From Cherax quadricarinatus (lineage: Eukaryota; Arthropoda; Malacostraca; Decapoda; Parastacidae), in contig NC_091311.1 of NCBI RefSeq assembly GCF_038502225.1, forward strand, positions 30,992,736 to 31,056,735: a DNA stretch of 64,000 nucleotides, in the 5' to 3' direction. The notes under the pieces were generated by a model. That model did no database searches and was not told where the DNA came from. It saw only the letters and a program-made list of their open reading frames with translations. The position numbers and the translations under genes are program-made. This document shows, piece after piece, positions 1 to 10,861 of this stretch (within the stretch, counting starts at the first letter, position 1; every line of letters starts with the position of its first letter).

Positions 1-505
1 GTGATGTTACATAATTTATCTTCTTCTAGCCCACTGTAAAAATTAATTACTGGAATATTGTTAGTGTCTTCCTGTGTAAAAACTGAGAGAAAATAATTAT
101 TTAAAATCAAGCACATTTCATTCTCATTGTCAGTAAGGTGCCCATAGTTATTTTTAAGGGGACCTATCTTATCTCTAACTTTTGTTCTATAGACCTGGAA
201 AAAACTTTTTGGGTTAGTTTTAGAATCCCTAGCAACTTTAATTTCATAGTCCCTTTTAGCTTTTCTTATCCCCTTTTTAATGTCCCTCTTAATGTCAATA
301 TACTGATTCATAAGATGACCCTCACCTCTTTTGATACGCCTATAAATTCCTTTCTTATGCCCTAGTAGATATTTGAGCCTATTATTCATCCATTTTGGGT
401 CATTTCTATTTGATCTAATTTCTTTATATGGGATAAACGCTCTTTGAGCAGCATGTATAGTGTTCAGAAAACTGTCATATTGATCAACCAAGGCTCGCCG
501 CCAAT
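1..505 (-). mobile_element. Family A (CR1-like) LINE fragment, endonuclease-RT linker of ORF2
   Basis: This stretch is nearly identical to 35915-36368, the 5' part of the family A copy on the same strand, so it encodes in reverse the basic linker between endonuclease and RT. The reading frame is broken and there is no catalytic core. The left end is cut by the window edge. The match fades at about 480-505, where the reverse complement still resembles the plus-strand copy at 3230-3290. It is a dead fragment. Confidence 0.85.
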
Positions 506-774
506 CTTTAACAAAACACAAAATGGACTGTTTGCGGGTGTTCCAGACAAGTCTTTCAGTTATTTATCTCTTTGGTTCTGGATTCTTCGAATATAAAATT
601 AAACATGCAAGCCTAGACGTAATGGGGTCGAACACGTGGAATTTAACTCTACTGAATAACTCTGAAATCAAACATTTATGGCAAAAATGCATGTTTGTAT
701 ATACTGGCGTGCTTGACTACGTAACGTGTTTGCTTGAACATACTAACGCGATTGACTACATACTACGGGTTTGA
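506..774. other. No recognisable feature
   Basis: A short open frame (523-774, 83 aa) has no recognisable motif and sits between two LINE fragments. I see nothing else. Confidence 0.4.
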
Positions 775-1084
775 CTGCAGCAGGCCTACTGGCCCATGTT
801 AGGCAGGTCCCGGTCACCTACTGGCCAAAGCCAGTTAGGTCCTAGTCGCATCCACTTAAGGAAGAAGCACTGCATCAAACCTACTAGCTCAAGCAAGTCA
901 GGTCCAACTCACACTCACCCACACCCACTCATGCATTTCTAACCTATTTTTAAAACTACAGTGCGTTTTAGCTTTCATGACGTTACTCGGGAGTGTGTTC
1001 CACGACCCTATTACCAAACCAGTGCTTTCCTATATCCTTTGTCAATCCAAATTTTTCCAACTCGAATCCATTTGTTCTAAGTAG
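775..1084 (-). mobile_element. Family A LINE 3' end fragment
   Basis: The reverse strand encodes the family A ORF2 C-terminus (KDIGKHWFGNRVV) followed by the 3' region. The 3' region matches 49840-50120, including the GCAGGCCTACTGGC block. The extreme terminal TTCTTATG repeat seen in other copies is missing. A plus-strand endonuclease fragment of the same family abuts it directly, giving a head-to-head junction. Confidence 0.8.
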
Positions 1085-1435
1085 ACAGAAGTATCGGAAA
1101 GGGGGGTGGAGTGGCACCGCATGTCCGAGATCGCTTGAACTGTTGCATAAAAACAGGTATAAATTCTGAAATAACACACACACACACACACAGTCTGTCT
1201 GGATTGAATTTTTAGGGGCCCACAAAAAATTATTGCAGTCGTTATATACCATCCCCTAACTTGGATAGGGACCTAGGGAGACTACTTTGAGAGGAAACTG
1301 TTAAGGCCTCAAAGCACGATAACGTAGTAATTCTAGGAGACTTTAACTTTAGTCAGATTGATTGGAATTCCTTGACTGGGAATTTAGAGTCTAACGACTT
1401 CTTAGAGATTGTCCAGGACGTGACTAGTGTGCTCC
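1085..1435 (+). mobile_element. Family A LINE endonuclease fragment
   Basis: The sequence aligns by eye with 2700-2970 of the larger family A copy. It keeps the endonuclease core motif LGDFNF (1336-1353) and the following Q(I/T)DWNSL stretch. A short (CA)n interrupts it at about 1172-1190, and it stops where the ORF1-like sequence of the next copy begins. It is a broken fragment with no full ORF. Confidence 0.75.
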
Positions 1436-1789
1436 CCCTTCTTAGCTACCTGAGATTGTGATGATGGTTTCCTTCGACTATGAGCAGCGATATCTCCAGC
1501 TTAAGGCAGAATTAACAGAAGGAAGAAGAGAAATTCAGTGACTGAAGGGTATGTGCAAGGATTATCCCCAGAACAATGTCACCAATGATCGGACCAACGA
1601 ATGGATGATAATCGGAATGAATGAATGCTAGTCGGAACTGAAGGGATGAAGCTGAAGATGAAGGTCCAGGAGTCGGCTGTGAAAACCAGCAACTCTTTTT
1701 CCCTATGAATGTGAATCGACCATCCATGAACTTCCAATGAAAACAGTACTAACAAGAACAATTGTTAACAACACAGTGAAGACACCCCA

Positions 1790-2345
1790 GTGATGATCAT
1801 CTCTACTATGACCGTCGAGAACGTCACGCACACCTCCAGTCGAAAAAAGAACATTGTTTCAGTTGGGGACAGTCAGATTATGTTTATGGAGAGGGCTTTT
1901 TGTCTTAGGGAGAGGAAGAGGAGGCAGAGGGTATGTTTTCCTGGGACTAGGAAGAAGGATACTGTTAGCCGTCTGGACATCATGAGAGGTAATGGAAGCA
2001 TTCCTATTATCTGTCTCAGTACTGGAGGCAACGATGTTGGCATACGTAGGAGTGAGGGCCTGATTAGCAGGTATAGGTCAGCAATAGAAATGATTAGAAG
2101 GGAGGGAACCCTGTGATATGTGGTATTTTGCCAAGAAAATAAGTTGGAAATAAATGGTTGACCAGGGCAACTGGTGTCAATTGCTGGCTGGACAAACACT
2201 AAGGAAAATGCAGTAACATTCATTGACAACTGGAACCTCTTCTATGGCAGAAATGACATGTATGCAAGGGATGGGGGTTCACTTATCTAGGGCTGGGGTG
2301 GGGGCACTGGCCAATGCAGTAGAGATGTTAGGGCTTTAAAGTAGA
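1790..2345 (+). pseudogene. CR1-like ORF1 remnant with SGNH esterase signature
   Basis: The frame 1790-2116 (108 aa) contains VGDSQI, matching the GDS nucleophile block, and later STGGNDVG, matching the GxND block. After an in-frame stop, translation continues with NWNLFYGRNDMYARDG and then, one frameshift later, RAGVGALANAVEML. The position where SGNH hydrolases have DxxH reads DGGS here, so the catalytic histidine block is damaged. CR1-family ORF1 esterase domains are established; their role in retrotransposition is not settled. This copy cannot make an active protein. Assignment rests on motif order, not on a search. Confidence 0.7.
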
Positions 2346-2504
2346 AATAGTTAGTGGTATGGGTTTTGGGGAGAAAACTGTGAAGCCCCAGTGCAGTAAT
2401 GAGTTTTAGGGGAACCACCAATAGGCAGAATGAGGTGGATATTGGAAAGCCAGTGACACTAGGTGACAAGGACAGTAATAGGTATAGTGGGAAAACAGAA
2501 ATGA

Positions 2505-4825
2505 GCAGGAAGGGGAAAGAGAAAGGAGGGTCTTTAAGCTTATATTATACTAATAGTTGTAGTGCTAGAAATAAGATGGGCGAGTTGAGATTAGTTGCAA
2601 GTGTGGGCAACACTGATGTATTTGCCATGAGACTTGGTTTAACAAAAAAAATTGGGACATGCCTGCTGAATGTCACATTTGGGCTTTGAATTATTCCAAG
2701 TAAACATAAGTATTGGGAAGGGGGGGTGGGGTGGCACTGTGTCTGAATAGAATTTTCAGAGGGGCATGAAAAATTTCTTGTGGGTGAGATATACCATCCC
2801 CCAAACTTAGACAGGGACCAAGAGACTACTTTGGGAGGAAATTGTTAAGCCACAAGGCATGATTAAGTAGTAATTCTAGGGGACTTTAACTTTAGTGAGA
2901 CTGATTGGAATTCCTTGGCTGGGAATTTAGAACCTAACGACTTCTTAGAGGTAGTTCAGGATTGTTTTTTGAAGCAGTTTGTGACAGAACCTACAAGAGG
3001 AAGTAACCTGCTTGACTTGGTTCTGGTAAACAGAGAAACCCTTGTTAACAATTTATAAATTACAGAGGAACTTGGCACAAGCGACCACAAATCAATTACC
3101 TTTAACAATGAATGTAAGTAGGATAGTAGGGATAACTCAGTAACGGCCCCAGATTTTTGCTTAGCAAATTACAATGAGCTTAGGGAACACCTATCATCGG
3201 CAGACTGGGGTAACGAAGAGAGCTATCAGTATCACAGCTTTCTAAACACTATACATTCTGCCGAAAGAACGTTTATTCCATATGAAGAAATAAGATCGAT
3301 TAGAAATTACCTGAAATTGACGAATAATAGGTTCAAATATCTTTTAGAGCAGAAGAAAGTTATTTATAGGCACATCAAAAGAGGCGAGGGTCATCTTATA
3401 AATCAATAAATTCACATTAAGAGGGAAGTTAAAAAGGGGATAAGAAAAGCAAAATGGGACTATGAAATTAAAGTTGCTAGGGATTCGAAAATTAACCCAA
3501 AAGGTTTTTTTCCAGGAACATAGAACAAAAGTTAGAGAAAAAATAGGTCCCATCAAAATAACTTTGGGCATCTTACTGACAAGGAGAATGAAATGTGCTC
3601 GATTTTTAATTATTTTCTCTCAGTTTTCTCACAGGATGACACTAATAATATCCCAATAGTTAATTTCCATAGTGGGCCTGAAAAAGATAAATTATGTAAT
3701 ATCACAGTCACTCCAGCTATATGGTTATCAAACAAGTCGACCGATTGAAGCAAAATAAATCCCATTTTTTCAAGGGTCCTTATGGAGTGTAAAATGGAAC
3801 TTTGTGAACCATTGACTAATATTTTTAATCTCTTCAAACAGGTGTAGTGTCTGATATGTGGAAGATGGCTAATGTAATTCCCATTTTTAAAGCAGGGGAC
3901 AAGTCGTTACCGTCAAATTACCAGCCAATAAGCCTGACCTCGATTGTAGGCAAATTAGTAGTCAATTATAGCTGATATTATAAGAAACCATCTTGATAAG
4001 CATAATCTGATTAATGATACTCAGCATGGATTCACGAGGGGCCGTTGCTGCCTAATTTACTTTCTTCAGTAAGGCTCTTGAGGCTGTTGATCATGGTAAA
4101 TTATTCGATATTGTTTATTTGGATTTTAGTAAGGCTTTTGATAGTTCTACACCAAAGACTGATAGAGAAAGTGGCAGCTCGTGGTATCGGGGAAAAAGTG
4201 CTGTCATGGATCGAGTCATGGCTCACCAACAGAAAGCAGTGTGTATAAATGGGAATAAATTTAGGTGGGGATCTGTAACAAGTGGCATTCCACATGGATC
4301 AGTTTTAGGCCCATTGTTGTTTATAATATATAGAAATGATCTTGACGAGGGAATTACTAGTGATATGAGCAAATTCGCTGATGACACGAAGATAGGCAGA
4401 ATAATTAATTCATATATAGATATCACAGAACTTCAGGAGGATTTAGACAAACTCAATTCCTGGTCAGAAAAGTGGCAGATACAATTCAATGTAGATAAAT
4501 GCAAAGTTCTGATAAATGCAAAGTTCTAGCACTTATCAACTAATGTAGAACTTAGCCATACAGAATGCAAAAAGGACTCGGGGTTATGGTAAGCAGCAAT
4601 CTTAAACCAAGACAGCTTTATACATCATTAGTAAGGCCTCACCTAAATTAAGCAGCTTAGTTTCAGTCTCTATTACAGAATGGATATAAATCCCTTAGGA
4701 AACATTCAGCAACGAATGGCAAAATTAATACATAGCATTAGAAATCTTCCGTATGAAGAAAGATTGAAGACCCTTAAATTACATTCACTTGTAAGATGAA
4801 GAATGAGAAGAGACATAATCGAAGT
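2505..4825 (+). pseudogene. CR1-like ORF2 remnant (endonuclease plus RT)
   Basis: Endonuclease starts near LYYTNSCSARNKMGELR (about 2540-2590), with GDFNFSETDWNSLAG at 2880-2925 and LLDLVLVN-like text near 3010. RT pieces include NVIPIFKAGD (3870), a partial QHGFTRGR (4021), DFSKAFD (4122), VLGPLLFIIY (4300-4330) and the intact catalytic motif FADDTKIG (4375-4398) inside the 136-aa frame 4119-4529. Multiple stops and indels make it a pseudogene. The intact copy of this region is on the minus strand at 34404-36161. Confidence 0.85.
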
Positions 4826-5040
4826 GCGTTTAGAAAACACGTAAGCAAACACTAGGACATATTTATTAGAAAACGTTTTGGTCCTGGGACCTTAATCACT
4901 TCCAACATATAGAGGTTGAAAGTCAGTATATATAGGTGGAGAGTGAGGTGTGAGTGAGGCAAGGTGACCTGAAGAATGCCATGTTCGGATGAGGATGGGT
5001 AGACGATGAGATCATGCGACTCCTGTGTTGCTGGGTAGGA
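4826..5040 (-). mobile_element. Short hammerhead-bearing repeat (Penelope-like or retrozyme-like), decayed
   Basis: Read on the minus strand, 4871-4898 gives GTGATTA, a stem GGTCC..GGACC, then AAAACGTT. This corresponds to the hammerhead order CUGANGA, stem II, GAAAC, GU. Bases upstream (GGAA) and downstream of the predicted cleavage position (TTCC) can pair as stem I. The core is degenerate, so activity is doubtful. The element ends at the family B 3' end at 5041. No protein coding is seen. Confidence 0.5.
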
Positions 5041-7083
5041 GGTCTACCTGGAGGGCAATCCGGGATTCAACGTCCCTGCAGCCTAGTCCATGACCAGGCC
5101 TCCCAGTGGATCAGAGCCTGATCATTGAGGGTGTTACTGCAGGTTACATGTAGCCCAACGTACAAACCACAGCCCAGCTGATCTGGCACTGACTTCGGGT
5201 ATCTGTCCAGTTCCTTAATGAAGGCAGCCAGGGGCCTATTGGTAATTCCCCTTATGGCTGGTGGTAGGCTGTTGAACAGTCTTGGGCCCTGGACACTTAT
5301 TGCATTTTCTCTTTGTGTACCAATGGCGCCCCTACTTTTCACTCGGAGTATGTTGCATCGCCTGCCAAGTCTTTTGCTTTTGTAGGGAGTGATGTCTGTG
5401 TGCAGATTAGAGATCACTCCCTCCAGGATCTTCCAGGTGTACATTATGATACATCATTTTTGCCTGCAATCCAGCGAGTACAAGTCAAGTGCTTCCAGGC
5501 ATTCCCAGTAGTTAAAGTGTTTGAGGAAACTTATATGTGCAGTAAAGGTTCTCTGTACATTTTCAAAATCTGCAATTTCACCTGCCTTGAATGGGGATGT
5601 TAATGTACAGCAGTAATCCAACCTAGAGAGAATAAGTGATTTAAAAAGGATCATCACTGGCTTGGCATATCTTGTCTTGAATGTTTTCATTATCCATCCT
5701 ATCAGTTTCTTCACAAATGTGATAGTGGCAGTATTGTGGACCTTGAAGGTGAGATCTTCGGACATTACCACTCCCAGGTCCTTTACATTACTTTTCCGCT
5801 CTATTGCGTGATTAGAGTTTGTAATGTACTCAGTTCTAGCTATTATTTCCTCTAGTTTTCTATGAGGAAGTTCTTGGAATTTGTCTTCATTGAACATCAT
5901 ATTGTTCTCCATTGCCCATTGGAAAAGTTGGTTTATATCTTCTTGGAGATTTGCCGTGTCCTCGATGGATGACACTCATGCAGCTCCTAGTATCATCTGC
6001 AAATGATACAGTGCTATGGTTTACATCTCTGTCTATGTTATGAGGATGAGGAACAGAGCTCTTCACTATGGCAGCTTCCGATTTAACTTTGTTTATCTCT
6101 ACTCTGTGTTCGATAGGTTTGAAAGTTGAAGATCCACCTGCCTACTTTGCCGGTTATCCCTTTAGCATGCATTTTGTGTGCTATTGCACAATAATCACAC
6201 TTGTCAAAGGCTTTTGCAAAGTCTGTGTATACTACATCTGCATTCTGTTTGTTTTCCAGGGCATCCAAGACCATATCATAGTGGTCCAGTAATTACGAGA
6301 GTCAGGAGCGACCTGCTCTGAAACCATGTTGCCCTAGATTGTGCAATTTTTGGGAGTCCAAGTGGTCTGCAATCCTGCTTCTTTGAACTCTTTCAGAGAT
6401 TTTTATGATGTGGGATATTAAAGCTATTGGTTTACAGTTCTTAACTAGTGCTTTGCTGCCACCTTCATGGAGTGGGGCTATATCCGTTGTTTTTAGTGAT
6501 TGTGGAATCTCGCCTGTGTCTATGCTCCTTCTCCATAGTATACTTAGGGCCCATTAGTGGGGTTTCTTGCAGTTCTTAATGAACACAGAATTCCACGAGT
6601 CTGGACCTGGGGGTGAGTGCATGGGCATGTTGTCGTTGGCTTTCTCAAAGTCTAGTGGAGTTAGGGTTATGTCAGAAATTTGGCATACATTGGCAGGGTT
6701 TCGAGGCTCATTCATGAAAAAAAAATTTGATTTGTCTATCTTTAGATTGGTTAGTGGCTCGCTGAACACAGAGTCATATTGAGATTTCAGTATCCCACTC
6801 ATTTCTTCGTTGTCATCTGTGTAGGATCCATCTTGTCTGAGCAGGGCCCTATAATAGAAGTGGTTTTTACCTTGTCTGACATTTGAAAAGAAATATTTCG
6901 AATTTCTTTCAATTTCACTAATTGCTTTTAGCTCCTCTTGTCTCTCCTGGATGCTGTATAAGTCCTTCAACTTAAGCTCAATATGTCCCACTTCCCTGGT
7001 TAGTGCTTCCATCCTTGTTTCAGATAATCTGGCATTCTTGAGGAGCTCAGTGATTCTTTGCCTTCTCCTGTAGAGGAAGTCTC
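5041..7083 (-). pseudogene. Family B LINE ORF2, 5'-truncated and degenerate
   Basis: The minus strand corresponds to 15173-17240 of the full-length family B copy. It begins at the RSLYRRRR linker next to the (TC)n tract and ends with the family's GGAGGTTATTCCGG-type 3' terminus. Recognisable frames are 6554-7012 (linker, up to SPPGPDSWNS), 6083-6274 (DFAKAFDKCDY), 5454-5975 and 5067-5444 (RT C-terminus). The frames are broken by stops, and the FADD block near 6000 is disrupted. It is an old dead copy. Confidence 0.88.
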
Positions 7084-7127
7084 TCTCTCTTTCTCTTTCT
7101 TCCTCTCTCTCTCTCTCTTTCTCTTTC

Positions 7128-7197
<70 letters not shown>

Positions 7198-7198
7198 G
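7084..7198. repeat. (TC)n microsatellite at a LINE-LINE junction
   Basis: Nearly pure CT dinucleotides with a few TTTC interruptions at the left. It lies exactly between the truncated family B copy and the family C copy, both on the minus strand. Confidence 0.95.
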
Positions 7199-8500
7199 AG
7201 CTTATTGTTACCTGATCCTTAACTCTTGTTTTCCTCCTGATGTTGCTATACAGCAGCTTCGGATCAGAATTGACTTTTGATGCTATGTCATTTTCGTATT
7301 GTCGCTGAGTCTCCCTTCTTATCTGTGTATATTTATTTCTGGCTCATCAGCTAATCTCTCTATTTTCCTGGGTCCTTTGTCTTCTGTACTTTTTCCATTC
7401 TCTAATGCACTTAGTTTTTGCCTCCCTACACCTTTGGGCGAGCCAAGGACTCATTCTGGTCTTCCAATTATTTCTGTTTCCCTTGGGAACAAACCTTTCC
7501 TCTGCCTCCTTGCATTTTGTTGTCACATAGTCCATTATTTCTTTTACTGGTTTTCCTGTCAATTCTCCCCCCACTGAACGTCTTGCAGGAAGTTCCTCAT
7601 GCCTGTGTAGCCTCCCCTTTGGAAGTTTGGTTTTCCCATTTTGTTCCTGCTATCCTCTCCACTTGTAGCTTAACTATGTAATCAAAGCACAGAGCCACAT
7701 GATCACTACCTCCTAGGGGCCTTTCGTATGTGATATTCTCGATGTCTGAACTACTCAAAGTGAGTACTAGGTCCTGTCTTGTTGGGTCATCCTCACCTCT
7801 CTCTCTGATAATCTCTCTAACATGTTGATACACGAGGTTTTCCAGTACCAAATACATCATCTTGGATCTCCACGTTTCGGGACTCCCATGGGGCTCTAGG
7901 TGTTCCCAGTCAATTTCCTCGTGATTGAAATCACCCATAACTAGTAACTTTGCTCTCCCCATGTGAGCTCTCCTGGCCACCTCGGCTAGTGTGTCTACTA
8001 TTGCTCTGTTGCTCCTGTCATATTCTTCTCTTGGCCTCCTGCAGTTCTGTGGCAGGTTGTACATTACTACAATTACCACCTTATGGCCCTCAGACTGGAT
8101 TGTTCCTATGTTGTCCCTTTCTCCCATTCCATCCATTTCTTCCATTTCCTCAAATCCCCACAGGTTTTTAATAAGCAGGGCAACTCCTCCTTCCCCTCTG
8201 CTTTCTCTATTTTTCCTCAGGATTTGATAACCGGGTGGAAAGATTGCATCTGTTATCATCCTGGTGAGTTTCGTTACTGTGAGTGCTATTATATCTCGGA
8301 ATGTCTCCATGATTCTTTTATGCCACTCCTCACATTTGTATACAAAACCTTCAAATTCTTTTCCAAAACTGTGGTCTGTGAGGTATGTTGGGGCTGGGGA
8401 AGCGGGAGACCTGATGAGGAACTATGGGTGGTTGCTGTGAAGATGGAGTTTATAATGAGGTGGGTGGAGTCATTGGGCATGGCATGTGTGTTTTGCATTG
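7199..8500 (-). pseudogene. Family C LINE ORF2 endonuclease and linker, degenerate
   Basis: The 237-aa frame 7597-8310 carries the APE-type endonuclease, including VMYNLPQN, LVMGDFNHEEIDW, DLVLTLSSSDIE and GGSDHVALCF. The 75-aa frame 7347-7574 carries the basic linker (NRNNWKTRMSPWL, WKKYRRQR). The N-terminal part (VLYTNVRSGIK) lies in another frame at 8289-8498, so at least one frameshift separates it. The equivalent plus-strand region is 61690-62720. RT is missing: the copy ends at the (TC)n tract. Confidence 0.88.
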
Positions 8501-8559
8501 AATGTTTGGTTGCTTTGGGGTTGTCCTGGTTGGGGGGTTTCTGTAGGTGGTTGTGAGGG

Positions 8560-9200
8560 AGGTTGTATTTGTTCTTCCTCCTGAGTCTAGGTTCTCCTGT
8601 CCATCTCCATTTTCACCTCTCTTCCCTCCTTTTGTCCTTGTACCCTCTCTTTCAGTTCCTGCCTTTCGTCTCGTGTTTTGTCAGTCGAGATACACCCTCC
8701 GGTATGCCAAAATGCTTTCTACTACAGGATCCTGTTTCAAATCATTTCTGCCTTGAAAATAATTTTGACCAGCCGGTGTCTTCCTTTTGCATATCTCTCT
8801 GTTCTCAGAAAATTTGCCAACTGGGTCATATCATCTCCTATTGCTTTCATGATGCTTTAAAGTGCTGTTTTCTCCCTTTGTCTTCTTGCATCGTAAGATT
8901 TCCCTCCAACTCCCTGGAGCCCATAAACAAAGACTGCTCTCTCCGTTTCATTCTCCCACTGCGTATCCCTATGTATCCCCTCATTCGATTTAGTTACCTT
9001 CATTGCAGCTTTCCTTTCTTCAATCTCTTCACTATCTGTTGTCCCTGGGCCCAGTGGTCTGTTATTTTCCCTCTCATCTATCCCTGGGTACTACTGTGGT
9101 CTTTTAGGGCCTCTACATATAGCTACAGTCCCCTCGATTGTTCCTGTTGTGATCCTTTTTTTTTTCCTCGGGCTCCATAATGGTGTGATAGGGCCTCTGC
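8560..9200 (-). pseudogene. Family C LINE ORF1 remnant
   Basis: Reading the minus strand gives pieces such as NETERAVFVYGLQGV, DDMTQLANFLRTERYAKGR and RLVKIIFKAEM, separated by stops. This pattern (charged coiled region, an F-x-G-L block, then R-P-V-K-I-x-F) is like the nucleic-acid-binding ORF1 proteins of many invertebrate LINEs. It lies directly 5' of the family C endonuclease on the same strand, as expected. I inferred it from motif order; long plus-strand frames over it (8563-9180) are shadows. Confidence 0.55.
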
Positions 9201-9773
9201 ATACAGTTTCGCTCCTTCATTCCCTCTGTGTGTGGGTGGGATGGGGGGGGGCGACAGCTGTAACCAGGGGCAACTTAAATGTTGTATGTGGAGTGTTGTA
9301 TCTAGAGATGGCTAACATGTTAACTTATGTTATAAAACCTGCAACACAGTTTCATCTACACGATGTTAATAATGAGAGGAGTGAATGGATGCACTCCCAG
9401 TAACATCGTCTCGGTAATACGACATAAAGACGCATCTGCACGCTTTGTTACTGTAACAGAAGGTGCAATTACCGTGCTGAAATATGTTGTTATTGTGCCA
9501 GTTCTATCACAGTTCTACTCGCCTTTTTTTTTGTTTTTGTTTTTGTGCGTGTTAAGCCGTGTTGAATTTATCGATCTCTCCAGTCCTTGAGCACACAAAA
9601 CGTTAATTAACCATTTTCAAGAGCTCATTAGCTGACTAGTCGACGAGGTTTGGAAGATTGATTTAGGCAGGAGAGTTAATAAGTCTGAGAGATTGTCAAT
9701 TAGCGTCGGATTTAGAGGTGAGATAAATGAATCTCTCTCCCCCCGTCTCTCCCCACAAGTCTCTCCATCTCTC

Positions 9774-9775
<2 letters not shown>
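9201..9775. other. No recognisable gene
   Basis: Mixed-composition sequence with short open frames lacking any motif. The left part may be family C 5' UTR, but nothing marks its boundary. Confidence 0.4.
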
Positions 9776-9865
<90 letters not shown>

Positions 9866-9900
9866 TCACTCTCTCACTCTCTCACTCTCTCTCTCTCTCT
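9776..9900. repeat. (TC)n microsatellite
   Basis: Long CT tract with CACTCT interruptions at the right end, followed by a short (CA)n at about 9910-9922. The 300 bases after it (9923-10204) hold nothing I recognise. Confidence 0.95.
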
Positions 9901-10204
9901 GTATTTTAATACACACACACACTGAACTGCATCTGGCAATTTTCCTTCTACATTAGAAATTTATTAAAGCCACCTGTAGCTTTCTTCATTTCTCGCCTAA
10001 GTTTATTGCTCTGTTATTTTAGTGTCATTGACAAAGTCAGCAGTTTTACTCCTCACTCTTCACTACGAACACTCCTCAGTATCCACACTTCCCTGGCTAC
10101 ATTCCTCGCTATCCACATTCCTCACATCTTACTATCCAAGATTATGTATTTATACAGTTCCATATGGCTGTGAGTACAGTCATTCATGTTTCTGGAATGA
10201 ACAT

Positions 10205-10350
10205 AAAAACCCAATACCGTGACTGGAACAATAAACAAATAACCTGCACATTGAAGCTTACAGCGACGTTTCGGTCCGACTTGGTCCAAGTCGGACAGAA
10301 ATGTCATTAGTTTTTCTCTCTTCCATGTGCGAGTTGTGTACCGTTCCATG
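10205..10350 (-). mobile_element. Hammerhead-like repeat of the GGTCC family with a palindromic core
   Basis: The block GTGACTGGAACAATAAAC...CGACGTTTCGGTCCGACTTGG matches copies at 27085 and 44510. On the minus strand it reads stem GTCCGACTTGG.., GGACC, GAAACGTCG, the 3' half of a hammerhead core. The core is fused to its own inverted partner: 10265-10284 and 10285-10305 are inverted repeats. The CUGANGA box is not intact. Confidence 0.5.
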
Positions 10351-10361
10351 GTAAGTCATAA

Positions 10362-10480
10362 GTCAGGAGCGGGCGCGAGTCAGGAGCGGGCGCGAGTCAG
10401 GAGCGGGCGCGAGTCAGGAGCGGGCGCGAGTCAGGAGCGGGCGCGAGTCAGGAGCGGGCGCGAGTCAGGAGCGGGCGCGA
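10362..10480. repeat. 17-bp GC-rich tandem repeat, seven exact copies
   Basis: The unit GTCAGGAGCGGGCGCGA is repeated exactly seven times with no mismatch, followed by a decayed eighth start (GTCAGTAGTG). A short (CA)n lies downstream at about 10629-10652. It is not a CRISPR array because there are no spacers. Confidence 0.97.
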
Positions 10481-10734
10481 GTCAGTAGTGGACTGACGGT
10501 CCTGTGATGGATTATGAGGCCAAGTATTAATTACAAGGGTTGCCTTAACCCTTCACTTTGATAACACGAAGGTAATTGTCTTGCTGTCACCACCACTACT
10601 CACCCCTTCCCTTCCCCCTTCCCTTTTACACACACACACACACACACACACATTACACCACACATATCACTAGAGAATGTAATGCAGAAAAGATCTAAAT
10701 CACATCGGCAGTCTATGCAAGGCAGGCAGATTGA

Positions 10735-10861
10735 AGCACTACCTGGAGGTTGTTCCAGGAGTCAACGGCCCCCCGGGGTCCGGTCTATGACCAGGTCTCC
10801 CCGTGACTTATGCCTGATCATCCAGTCTGTTACTGCTGGCCGCAAACAATCTAACGTACGA
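10735..10861 (-). mobile_element. Family B LINE 3'-end fragment
   Basis: About 125 bp of the extreme family B 3' end (TACCTGGAGGTTGTTCC..., then the CCTGATCA and GTTACTGCTGGCCGCA blocks). It lies directly before a second, longer family B fragment in the same orientation, so this is either a tandem insertion or a serial one. Confidence 0.8.

Larger units (their letters stand above)
1440..4825 (+). mobile_element. Family A CR1-like LINE, near full length but decayed
   Basis: In order, this copy carries an ORF1 remnant with a coiled-coil-like N-terminal part (about 1460-1780) and an SGNH-esterase region (1850-2345). ORF2 follows from about 2505, with endonuclease (2560-3080), linker and RT (3840-4520). 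An esterase-bearing ORF1 and APE-type ORF2 are typical of CR1-clade elements. Stops and frameshifts occur throughout. The RT C-terminus is deleted near 4530-4560, and the element is cut at 4825 by a hammerhead-bearing repeat. Length compared with CR1 elements suggests it was once almost complete. Confidence 0.8.

Noticed and set aside
8563..9180. 205-aa plus-strand frame
   Set aside because: It is the antisense of a family C ORF1 remnant; the minus strand gives recognisable motifs and the plus strand does not.
10362..10480. CRISPR-like array
   Set aside because: Repeats are directly joined with no spacers, and the genome is eukaryotic.
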